From assembly GCA_050633445.1 (NCBI GenBank), contig JBOEGN010000003.1, forward strand, positions 1 to 64,000: 64,000 nt of DNA, given 5' to 3'. Under the pieces are notes generated by a model. It was given only the letters and a program-made list of their open reading frames with translations, was not told the origin of the DNA and searched no databases. This document shows, in pieces, positions 16,500 through 24,459 of the stretch. Numbering within the stretch: the stretch's first letter is position 1; the number at the start of each line of letters is the position of its first letter. This stretch comes from Thalassobius sp050633445 (GTDB taxonomy: Bacteria > Pseudomonadota > Alphaproteobacteria > Rhodobacterales > Rhodobacteraceae). A program made the translations under genes and the position numbers.

Positions 16500-17678
16500 T
16501 CAGACCCTTTCCATGATCAAAGTGGCGCTGCCGTGACGCGACCCAAGCTGCCCGCCCGTGCCATGGGCCAAGGCCAGATGGCAATCGGGCACCTGTACCG
16601 CCGGATGCGCCTCGCCGCGCAGCTGGCGGACTGCCTCGATCAGCTTTGTCATACCGCCGCGATTGCCCGGGTGGTTGCTGCACAGCCCGCCGCCATCAGT
16701 GTTGACCGGCAGGTCTCCGACGCCCGCGATCAGGTTGCCTTCGGCGACAAAACGCCCGCCTTGCCCCGGCGCGCAAAACCCAAGATTTTCCAGCTGAACC
16801 AGAACCGTGATGGTGAAGCTGTCATAGATCGAGGCATATTGAATATCCTGAGGCGTGACGCCCGCCTGAGCAAAGGCCTCGGCCCCAGACTTCACCCCGC
16901 CCGAGGCGAGGATATCGAAATAGCCGCCATTCAGATGCTTGACGTTGAACCCCGCGCCAACGGGCGTGATCATGGGCCGTTTCAGCTCGCGCGCCACATC
17001 CGGATGCACGACAACCAGCGCTCCGCCACCATCGCTGATGATACAGCAATCGAGCCGGTGCAGCGGCGTCGCAACCACCGGCGAAGTCACCACGTCCTCG
17101 ACCGTCACGACCTTGGGCAGCACCGCGTTCGGATTGTGCTGGGCGTGATGCGAGGCGGCGACCTTGATCCATGCCAACTGCTCGGGCGTGGTGCCGTGCT
17201 CGTACATGTGGCGCGCGGCCACCATGCCGTACATGTTGGTCACAACCGGGCCATGGGGCAATTCAAACGCCGCTTCATGCGCGCTTTGCGTCTGCTCGCT
17301 GTGCATTTGCGTAGGGGTTTTGCGTTCCGCGCGCGGACGCCCGGCCTGTGTGATCAGGGCGACGCGGCATTTACCGGCTTCGATTGCCTGCACCGCATGG
17401 GCCACATGGTTGATATAGGCCGAGCCCCAGCTTTCCGTGGTATCGAGATGGCGCAGGTTGAGCCCGAGATACTCGATGATCGAGAACGGCCCGCACCCCG
17501 GCGCATCCCAGCCGGCCACGTCGCCCGCACAGAAGTAGCCATCAACATCCGCGATCGAGAGACCCGCATCGGCCAGCGCGCCTGCTGCCACCTCGGCATG
17601 CAATTGTGCCAAAGGAATGTCGGTCGCATCCCGTGTCGGATGCTCATAGGCCCCGACGATAAAGGCCTTGTTCTTCAT
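16500..17678 (-). CDS. Thiolase-fold protein (SCP2/Ltp type)
   Basis: 392 residues of the thiolase superfamily, SCP-x/lipid-transfer subgroup. It starts KNKAFIVGAYEHPTRD. The position of the usual catalytic Cys reads TESWGSAYINH, so no nucleophilic Cys is present. The second half holds DCCIISDGGGALVV, SIYDSFTITVL and a late CSNHPGNRGG and HGTGGQLGSRHG. Members of this group paired with DUF35 proteins can act as retro-aldolases in steroid side-chain cleavage (Ltp2 with a DUF35 partner), which needs no thiolase Cys. The start overlaps the thrS stop by 4 nt (ATGA). The substrate is unknown. Confidence 0.82.
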   Translation of the reverse strand: MKNKAFIVGAYEHPTRDATDIPLAQLHAEVAAGALADAGLSIADVDGYFCAGDVAGWDAPGCGPFSIIEYLGLNLRHLDTTESWGSAYINHVAHAVQAIEAGKCRVALITQAGRPRAERKTPTQMHSEQTQSAHEAAFELPHGPVVTNMYGMVAARHMYEHGTTPEQLAWIKVAASHHAQHNPNAVLPKVVTVEDVVTSPVVATPLHRLDCCIISDGGGALVVVHPDVARELKRPMITPVGAGFNVKHLNGGYFDILASGGVKSGAEAFAQAGVTPQDIQYASIYDSFTITVLVQLENLGFCAPGQGGRFVAEGNLIAGVGDLPVNTDGGGLCSNHPGNRGGMTKLIEAVRQLRGEAHPAVQVPDCHLALAHGTGGQLGSRHGSATLIMERV

Positions 17679-19630
17679 TGTTCATTCCTTTCTTCAAAGC
17701 TTTTCGCAGTGGCAGAAACGCCGGGTGCATGTGCCTCTGTGACCAGCATTCGGACCGCCTGGTCCAGTGGCAGGGTCCGGGTCCCTTCCGTCCCGTGGCG
17801 GCGGATCGTGACGGAGCGGTTTTCGGCCTCCCGCCCTCCGAGCGCGATCTGCATAGGGATTTTTTGCAGCGCGTGTTCACGAACCTTGTAGCCGATCTTT
17901 TCATTGCGCAAATCGGCCTCGACCCTCAGCCCTGCGGCTTTCAGAGCTTCGGCGACCTCGTTGGCCCACTCATCCGCTGCGCTGGTCACGGTGGCGACGA
18001 CCGCCTGCACCGGTGCCAGCCAAAGCGGCAAGTGCCCCGCGTGATGTTCGATTAAAATGCCGGTAAACCGTTCCAGAGAGCCAAAGAGAGCGCGGTGCAG
18101 CATGACCGGTGCCAGCTTGTCGCCCGATGGGGCCACATAGGTCGTGCCAAAGCGTTCGGGCAGATTGAAATCCACCTGTAGCGTGCCGCATTGCCAATCC
18201 CGACCGATGGCGTCGCGCAGCACATATTCCAGTTTTGGCCCATAGAACGCGCCTTCGCCTTCAAAGATCGTATAGGGGCGACCCGCCTGATCCAACGCCG
18301 TGCGCAGCGCGTCTTCGGATTTGTCCCAGCTTTCATCACTGCCGATGCGATTTTCAGGTCGTGTCGAGAGCTTGATCCGCACGTCCTCAAATCCGAAGTC
18401 GCGGTAGATCGACAGAACCAAATCATTGACCTTCAGACATTCCTCGGTCAGCTGTTCGGGCGTGCAATAGATATGCGCATCGTCCTGGGTGAAGCTGCGC
18501 ACACGCAACAGACCGTGCAGAGCGCCCGAAGGTTCGTAGCGATGGACCTTGCCAAACTCAGCGATCTTTAGCGGTAGGTCGCGATAGCTTTTAACGCCCT
18601 GCCCATAGATCAACATATGACCGGGGCAGTTCATTGGCTTCAGCGCATAATCGCGGTCATCCTCGGTTTTAGCGAGGAACATGTTCTGGCGATAGTTCTG
18701 CCAATGGCCCGACGTTTCCCAAAGCGCGCGGTCCATGATGTCTGTCGAGTTCACCTCGACATAGCCCGCGTCCTCCTGGCGGTCGCGCATATAGCCGATC
18801 AAAGTCTGGAACAGCCGCCACCCCTTGGGGTGCCAGAACACCGAACCGGGCGCGACTTCCTCGAAATGAAAGAGATTCATCTCACGCCCCAGCCTGCGGT
18901 GGTCGCGTTTCTCGGCCTCGGCCATCATGGTCATGTGGGCGTCAAGCGCCGCCTTGTCGGCGAAGGCCACGCCGTAGATCCGGCTGAGCATCTGGTTGTC
19001 ACTGTCGCCACGCCAATAGGCTCCCGCCACGCGTGTCAGCTTGAACGCCGCGCCGACATCGCCCGTCGTGCGCATATGCGGCCCTCGGCACAGATCCAGC
19101 CAGTCGCCTTGGCGATACACCTTGACCGCCTCGCCCTCGGGGATCGCGCCAAGCAGCGCCAGTTTGTAGGGCTCGCTTGCGGCCTCAAAATGCGCGTGGG
19201 CTTCTTCGCGGGTCCATTCTTCGCAAGTAAAGGGTGTCTTGGCGGCAATGATCTGGCGCATCTTTTTCTCGATCACGGGCAGATCCTCGGGGGTGAACGG
19301 CGTGTCACGTTCGAAGTCGTAATAAAAGCCATGTTCGATCGCCGGGCCGATGGCGGTCTTGGTGCCGGGCCACAGCGCCTGCACAGCTTCGGCCAGAATA
19401 TGGGCAAGGTCGTGACGGATCAGCTCAAGCGAGCGTGGATCATCACGGGACATCAATTCAACATTCGCGCCATCAGGCAAAGGGGCAGACAGATCGCTGA
19501 CTGTGCCATTCACGACAGCGGCCACTGTCCGCTTGGCTAGGCTGGGGCTGATGGACGTCGCAAGGTCGGAGGCGCTGCTGGCGGGATCAAGCGTGCGGGT
19601 CGCGCCATCAGGCAGGTGAATTTGGATCAT
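17675..19630 (-). CDS. thrS: Threonyl-tRNA synthetase (candidate low-zinc paralogue)
   Basis: 651 residues, full length. It has a TGS domain (1-60), an editing domain with HDLAH and CRGPH, the class II catalytic core, and a C-terminal anticodon domain. The three zinc ligands that bind threonine are kept: Cys in MNCPGH, His in TQDDAHIYC and His in VMLHRALFGS. The MNCPGH segment and other stretches differ from what I recall of housekeeping alphaproteobacterial ThrRS (NCPCH or NCPAH), so a second thrS elsewhere is likely. Its ATG overlaps the cobW stop by 4 nt. ThrS paralogues are known members of Zur regulons. Confidence 0.92.
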   Translation of the reverse strand: MIQIHLPDGATRTLDPASSASDLATSISPSLAKRTVAAVVNGTVSDLSAPLPDGANVELMSRDDPRSLELIRHDLAHILAEAVQALWPGTKTAIGPAIEHGFYYDFERDTPFTPEDLPVIEKKMRQIIAAKTPFTCEEWTREEAHAHFEAASEPYKLALLGAIPEGEAVKVYRQGDWLDLCRGPHMRTTGDVGAAFKLTRVAGAYWRGDSDNQMLSRIYGVAFADKAALDAHMTMMAEAEKRDHRRLGREMNLFHFEEVAPGSVFWHPKGWRLFQTLIGYMRDRQEDAGYVEVNSTDIMDRALWETSGHWQNYRQNMFLAKTEDDRDYALKPMNCPGHMLIYGQGVKSYRDLPLKIAEFGKVHRYEPSGALHGLLRVRSFTQDDAHIYCTPEQLTEECLKVNDLVLSIYRDFGFEDVRIKLSTRPENRIGSDESWDKSEDALRTALDQAGRPYTIFEGEGAFYGPKLEYVLRDAIGRDWQCGTLQVDFNLPERFGTTYVAPSGDKLAPVMLHRALFGSLERFTGILIEHHAGHLPLWLAPVQAVVATVTSAADEWANEVAEALKAAGLRVEADLRNEKIGYKVREHALQKIPMQIALGGREAENRSVTIRRHGTEGTRTLPLDQAVRMLVTEAHAPGVSATAKSFEERNEQ

Positions 19631-20811
19631 TCAGGGGGCTTTCTTTCACAAGGCGGGATTGGGCAGAATGGCATGTCGATGGTCTCAACCATCATGCCAC
19701 CAGGAAGATCATCTGATACGGTGCTGTCTGCGGGGCGCATCAACAGCATATCGAGGCTGGCTTTTAGATCGGCCTCGGACATGTCGCGGGCAATGACGAC
19801 AACGCGGCTGGTGCTATCCTCTCCCGACCAGTTTTTTAACGGGACTGGCGCATCAAAAATGTGCTGAACACCATGAAACACAAAGGGATATTGTAATCCT
19901 TCGACATGCAGAATCCCCTTCATACGCAGGATGTTCGGCCCCTTGAGCGCGATCAGCGCGTCCAGCCAGAAATCAAAAACATTTGCGGGAATAGGGTCTG
20001 GAACCTCGATCGAGGCGGAGTTTATTCGATGATCATGGTGGGCATGTTCAGCACGCGCAGCAGGTTTGAACGTCAACGGCGCAGCGGGTTTAGCAGCAAA
20101 ACCCGAAAGGCCCGTCAGCGGATCAGGCTGGGCTAACTCTGGTGCCAATCCAAGCCAATTGTCCACGTCAGACGTGGATACATCTGTACGCATGGCCGAC
20201 AGGCCGAAAAGCACACCAACAGGGACTCGCCCTTGGTCCGCACGGATACGCCGGGCCGAAGCATTGATACCCTCAAGCCGCTTTTCAAAGCGGGACAGAT
20301 CAAAAGTTTCAACCAGATCGGTTTTCGACAAGATCAACACATCGGCCATGGCAACTTGGTGAACCGCCTCGAACTGATGGTCGAGCGTTTTCATCCCCGT
20401 CGCTGCATCTGCCAGCGTCACGACGCCATCCAGCCGAAACGCCTGCGCGATAGTATAGTCGGTGGCGAGCGTGTGGACGATCGGTCCGGGATCAGCAATG
20501 CCGCTGGTTTCGATCACAACCCTGTCAAACTGGATCGTTCCGGCGCTGCATTTTTCGATTAATCTGCTAAGGGTCTTGGCCAGATCCCCCAATATCGCAC
20601 AGCACAGGCGGCCGGATTGCAGCAAAACGGTTTCTTCGGTTGCCTCCTCGATCAAGTCGTGATCCAGCGCCACATCCCCGAATTCATTCATGATGACAGC
20701 AATCCGCCCGGCCTCCGGATCGCGGATCAGGTGGTTGAGCAGCGTCGTTTTACCTGCGCCAAAAAAGCCGGTCAGCAATGTGACCGGAATGCGTTGGTCC
20801 TCCAAATACAT
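19627..20811 (-). CDS. COG0523/CobW-type GTPase, putative zinc chaperone
   Basis: 394 residues. Walker A GFFGAGKTTLLNH is near residue 14. ETSGIADPGP (Walker B side) and LSKTDLVE (guanine specificity) follow. A His-rich loop (EHAHHDH) precedes the CobW C-terminal domain. The canonical metal-binding CxCC reads GRLCC, so its first Cys is Arg (codon CGC). It is the first gene of a six-gene - strand operon joined by 1- or 4-nt overlaps and short gaps, with a Zur-like palindrome 47 bp upstream. It is probably a zinc metallochaperone induced in zinc shortage. Confidence 0.88.
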   Translation of the reverse strand: MYLEDQRIPVTLLTGFFGAGKTTLLNHLIRDPEAGRIAVIMNEFGDVALDHDLIEEATEETVLLQSGRLCCAILGDLAKTLSRLIEKCSAGTIQFDRVVIETSGIADPGPIVHTLATDYTIAQAFRLDGVVTLADAATGMKTLDHQFEAVHQVAMADVLILSKTDLVETFDLSRFEKRLEGINASARRIRADQGRVPVGVLFGLSAMRTDVSTSDVDNWLGLAPELAQPDPLTGLSGFAAKPAAPLTFKPAARAEHAHHDHRINSASIEVPDPIPANVFDFWLDALIALKGPNILRMKGILHVEGLQYPFVFHGVQHIFDAPVPLKNWSGEDSTSRVVVIARDMSEADLKASLDMLLMRPADSTVSDDLPGGMMVETIDMPFCPIPPCERKPPE

Positions 20812-20857
20812 TTTTTCGCCTGCCTCTTTACAAATTGTTTGGCTTCATCCGCGTCAA

Positions 20858-20880
20858 GTTATGATATTACATATCATTTC
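20858..20880. promoter_or_regulatory. Candidate Zur box between cobW and hisI2 remnant
   Basis: A perfect inverted repeat ATGATAT-TAC-ATATCAT (20861-20877) extends to a 23-bp site. Read on the - strand it begins GAAATGATAT and resembles the GAAATGTTATA half of the known Zur operator. It lies 47 bp before the cobW start and 22 bp before the start of the hisI-like fragment, so one site could repress both directions. A TATGAT -10-like element for the + strand overlaps it. Confidence 0.6.
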
Positions 20881-20902
20881 GCAACAACCCGAAGAAGCCA
20901 CG

Positions 20903-21217
20903 ATGACTCAACTGAAGTTTCAAACCCGCCAAACTGTAGAGCAGGTCGAAGAGGGTACGGAACTCGCGCCCAAATTCGACAAAGATGGACTAATGCCCTG
21001 CATCACAGCCGATGAACGCACCGTGCGATGCCGCCTTCCCTTGATCGCCCAACGCACTGTCCTGCGACTGGCCTTTGCAGAACAAATTACCTTTGCGCGA
21101 AACGAAGGACTTCGAACACCAAAAACCACCTTGCCATTCAAGGTGTTAGAGGGGTTTTCTTGCCAAAAGAAGTGTGGAGCGTCACGAACTTTTGACTCTT
21201 TTGGCGTCCAAACCTGA
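20903..21217 (+). pseudogene. Truncated hisI2-like gene (phosphoribosyl-AMP cyclohydrolase N-terminus)
   Basis: From ATG 20903 the first 40 codons end in FDKDGLMPCITADERT. This is the start of HisI, where the next residues should be GEVLML and a zinc-binding C-terminal part. From about 21023 the frame carries unrelated sequence (VRCRLPLIAQ and onward) to a stop at 21217, and no HisI catalytic Cys/His motif follows. HisI2 paralogues are established Zur-regulon members, and this one faces a Zur-like site. I infer that a deletion or insertion removed its 3' end. Confidence 0.62.
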
Positions 21218-21561
21218 GGTGACAAGAAAATCACGTCATTCAAATTTGACCCAAACGTCAAGCATTTCTGGCCCAAATAGAAAGCTGATATTCAATGGCG
21301 ATCAAACAGTCTTGGTCAGAACCATCCCTGAGATCAATGCAGCTTTGGCCTTGACCAGCCACACTGTTCAACTCCGCGACCAAGCACTTCACTGTGGCTG
21401 CTATCGGATGACAAGGAGTGGATCAGGCGTTGGCTGACCTGCCTGACGAACAGCGGTTGCCCTTCTTATTCATTTCCTCAAATCTGTCCCGCCGGCGCCA
21501 ACGTCAAACATAAACGCCTTGGCAAGCTAATTTCCACCATCGGGGCCGCGACAGAAGGGGG
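21218..21561. other. Intergenic stretch with no recognisable gene
   Basis: About 340 bases between the hisI2 remnant and the 3' end of the large dehydrogenase gene. Short frames occur on both strands but none has a ribosome-binding site or a family pattern I recognise. It probably contains the scar of the rearrangement that cut hisI2 and joined the lower-GC catabolic cluster. No insertion-sequence ends could be identified by eye. Confidence 0.4.
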
Positions 21562-24459
21562 TCAAATCAAAGTGGAGGGGCATAGATGCTCGGCTAAAAA
21601 TTCGATGGGGTGCGCCACATATTGATCAGCGAACCGTTTAACTTGTGAGCGACAGGAAAAGCCTGTTGCAAGGACAGGGGAGGTACCCATTGAAAGATGC
21701 GGCGCCCAGTGCTGCTCATAGAGCTGTCGCGAAATGTCTTGTGTCTTGCCTTCGTGGCCGAACATCCCTGCCATGCCGCAGCACCCCGTTTCAATCGGCG
21801 TCAATGAGATCGCAAACTGTGCGAAAATGTTTTGCCAGCGCGCGCCAATATGGGGATCCGAGGCTCGTTCTGTACAATGAGTGATCAACCGTGCGGCCCT
21901 CGCAGTGGCAGGTTGAATAGAGCCGATGGCTTTCAAAACCTCCTCTTGCGCAAGAAATTTGTCGATTGATATCAGGTTTCGGACGTGATGGCCCTGTTTC
22001 GCATATTCATCCGCCGACATGCCGTGAACCGCAGGTTCTAGTTCGATCAAGTGATCAAATTCAGATGCTCGTTTTGTGAGGCGCGCAAACCGCTTTTGCG
22101 CTGTACGTTCAAAAGCCTTTTTAAACCCCAAGACCGATTGCGCTTTGCCGTTGGGCACATCTGAAATGCGTTCAACATGGTATCCAAGCTGCGTCAAAAC
22201 CGTATTTGCGGCGTCGATTACAGACCCGTTGAAACAGGCATTGAAACTGTCTTCGACCAGCAAAATGGTCTTGCCGTTTGTGCCAGTTTTGGACGGATTC
22301 CGTTTTGGCTTAGGCGGATGAATGGCGGGCAGATCTACCAATCCCGCGCGTTTGATCATTGGCGCGGCAAGCTGCAGTCCCAGATTGGACACTCTTGGAA
22401 ACCGCCGCATCACAGGTGCGAAATGTTCCATCGAGGCGACCAGGTAATGGCGTAGAGGCCTGCGCGTATTGCCGTAATACTCGTGATAGAATTTGGCTTT
22501 CATGGCCGGAATATCGACCTTAACGGGGCAACGGTTTGAACAGGCTTTGCACGACAGGCAATAGTCAAAGCTCAAGAGCAACGCGTTTTCAATCTCGGTC
22601 AGGGCCTTTGAGGGACCTACGGCCTTGAGACGCATCCATTCGCGCAACAAAGCCGCACGGCCCTTAGGGGCAAACCGGCGATCGTTTGTCGCTTTGTAGC
22701 TCGGGCACATCAGGTCATCGACGTCGCGATTGAAACACTGTCCGTTTCCGTTGCAGCGCACGGCCTTGTCAAAAGCATCCAGATGCGCTGCACCAATCGT
22801 CGCATCCAACTGTCCTCGCATGGGCACGGCATCAATTTTTTGCAAAGCGTCCGATGGATTTGGTGTCGCAATTTTTCCAGGGTTCAGCAGATTTTGCGGA
22901 TCAAAAGCAGCCTTGATTTCACACAACCCGCGATACAGGCGCGGTCCAAACACGGTTGGGACATATTCTCCCCGAAAGCCTTTGCCGTGTTCGCCCCAAA
23001 TAACACCGCCCTGTGCGCGCGCCAGTTTTTCAACCGCATCAGACACCTTACGAATGAGGGCCTGATCTGCGGTCTGTTTCATGTCCAGCGCGGGGCGCAC
23101 GTGCACACAGCCGACATCTGCATGACCGAACATGCCAAAAGCGAGATTGTGGGACTCCAATATCTGCCTAAACCCATCCACAAAGTCACATAGGTTCTCT
23201 GGCGGAACGGCGGCATCTTCGACAAATGGCATGCCTTGTTTTTTGGGGGCCATGCGCCCCAAAAGCCCAACGCATTTTTTACGCAGCGCCCAAATTTGCG
23301 ACATTGATTTGCTGTCTGTCACAAGCTTGGCCGTCACCACAGCCGTCGGTGCCGATGCGCTGGACGCCTGCAAGCGCGCCACTGCTGCTGTCAAATCAGT
23401 TTCGGTCTTTGCCTGCACTTCGACAAAGTTCATGCCTTTGATCGGACGTGTGCTATCAACCTTGAGAATAGGCGCGAGATCACGCCAAACATCGTCATCT
23501 TGCGCCAGATCAAGAATTTTATCGTCGATGAATTCAACGGCACTGGGGTCGAATGTGACAAGGCGTTGCGCGTCTCCAAGAGCCGCCAAACCATCATCAT
23601 AGGCGACGACCATCAGCGCGCGATGTGGGTTTTGCGGCAAGAGTTGTAGGGTCACGCGTTTGGTGAGCGCAAGCGTGCCCTCAGAGCCCGCCAAAAGTCG
23701 CGTGAGCGTCAACTGGCCCTGACCATCCCATACGTCTTTCAAATTATAGCCCGTTAAACCGCGGTTCATCACGGGAAAGACGCGCGCTATTTCCGCGGCC
23801 TCTCGGGTGCAGACATCGCGTACGGTGCGGTGAATATGCCCCCGTATGTCCGGTTGATCGTATAGAGGAGTTTTATCGTCAGGTGCTGAATCTGAGACAT
23901 GCAAATCACTGCCATCTGAGAGAACCACATCCATGCCAAGAATATGATCCGAAGTGCGCCCAAAAACGCGCGAGCCTTTTCCAGAGGCATCCGTGGCAAC
24001 CATGCCGCCTATCGTGGCCTGTGCCGAGGTGGACACCGTCGGCCCAAAAAACAGCCCGTGTTTATCGGCGGCCTTGTTGAGCTGGTCAAGAATGACGCCG
24101 GGTTGCACGACCACGGTTTTGGCAACAGGGTCCAGATGTTCGATCTGGGTTAGGTGGCGCGAACAATCGACGACGATTTGATCTGTCAAAGACTGTCCAT
24201 TGGTGCCTGTGCCGCCGCCGCGTGCGGCGATGGCAATCTTTGCCACCTGAGCCGCACGCATCACGGCGTTCAAATCATCTGGCACACGCGGGAACACAAC
24301 CGCGCGGGGCGGCAACTCGTAGATCGAATTATCCGTGCTATAAACCGCGCGGCTGTCCGCACCCGTTTCCACATCGCCCTGAAATCCTGACCGGTCCAAG
24401 GCGATGCAAAAATTTGAGAGCTTATCGGTGTGCTCCTCTGTGCGCCGGATGTTTGGCAT
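21562..24459 (-). CDS. FAD/Fe-S dehydrogenase, probable D-2-hydroxyglutarate dehydrogenase (YdiJ-like)
   Basis: 965 residues. The N-terminal half is a PCMH-type FAD domain (ARGGGTGTNGQSL, GGMVATDASGKGSRVFGRT) followed by an FAD oxidase C-terminal domain. Then come Fe-S cysteine clusters (CNGNGQCFNRDVDDLMCP and CLSCKACSNRCPVKVD) and CCG-type segments ending in GCCGMAGMFGHE. This is the architecture of E. coli YdiJ. It lies directly after the HglS gene (stop and start overlap as TAATG), whose product is D-2-hydroxyglutarate, so that is the likely substrate. D-lactate or glycolate are alternatives. Confidence 0.85.
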   Translation of the reverse strand: MPNIRRTEEHTDKLSNFCIALDRSGFQGDVETGADSRAVYSTDNSIYELPPRAVVFPRVPDDLNAVMRAAQVAKIAIAARGGGTGTNGQSLTDQIVVDCSRHLTQIEHLDPVAKTVVVQPGVILDQLNKAADKHGLFFGPTVSTSAQATIGGMVATDASGKGSRVFGRTSDHILGMDVVLSDGSDLHVSDSAPDDKTPLYDQPDIRGHIHRTVRDVCTREAAEIARVFPVMNRGLTGYNLKDVWDGQGQLTLTRLLAGSEGTLALTKRVTLQLLPQNPHRALMVVAYDDGLAALGDAQRLVTFDPSAVEFIDDKILDLAQDDDVWRDLAPILKVDSTRPIKGMNFVEVQAKTETDLTAAVARLQASSASAPTAVVTAKLVTDSKSMSQIWALRKKCVGLLGRMAPKKQGMPFVEDAAVPPENLCDFVDGFRQILESHNLAFGMFGHADVGCVHVRPALDMKQTADQALIRKVSDAVEKLARAQGGVIWGEHGKGFRGEYVPTVFGPRLYRGLCEIKAAFDPQNLLNPGKIATPNPSDALQKIDAVPMRGQLDATIGAAHLDAFDKAVRCNGNGQCFNRDVDDLMCPSYKATNDRRFAPKGRAALLREWMRLKAVGPSKALTEIENALLLSFDYCLSCKACSNRCPVKVDIPAMKAKFYHEYYGNTRRPLRHYLVASMEHFAPVMRRFPRVSNLGLQLAAPMIKRAGLVDLPAIHPPKPKRNPSKTGTNGKTILLVEDSFNACFNGSVIDAANTVLTQLGYHVERISDVPNGKAQSVLGFKKAFERTAQKRFARLTKRASEFDHLIELEPAVHGMSADEYAKQGHHVRNLISIDKFLAQEEVLKAIGSIQPATARAARLITHCTERASDPHIGARWQNIFAQFAISLTPIETGCCGMAGMFGHEGKTQDISRQLYEQHWAPHLSMGTSPVLATGFSCRSQVKRFADQYVAHPIEFLAEHLCPSTLI

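Noticed and set aside
17675..17678. Possible fusion of ThrRS with the thiolase-like protein
   Set aside because: The TGA of thrS is intact and the ATGA arrangement indicates coupling, not fusion.
16500..17678. Missing thiolase Cys read as a sign of a pseudogene
   Set aside because: The frame is full length and coupled to its DUF35 partner; Cys-less members of this subgroup are known to act as aldolases.
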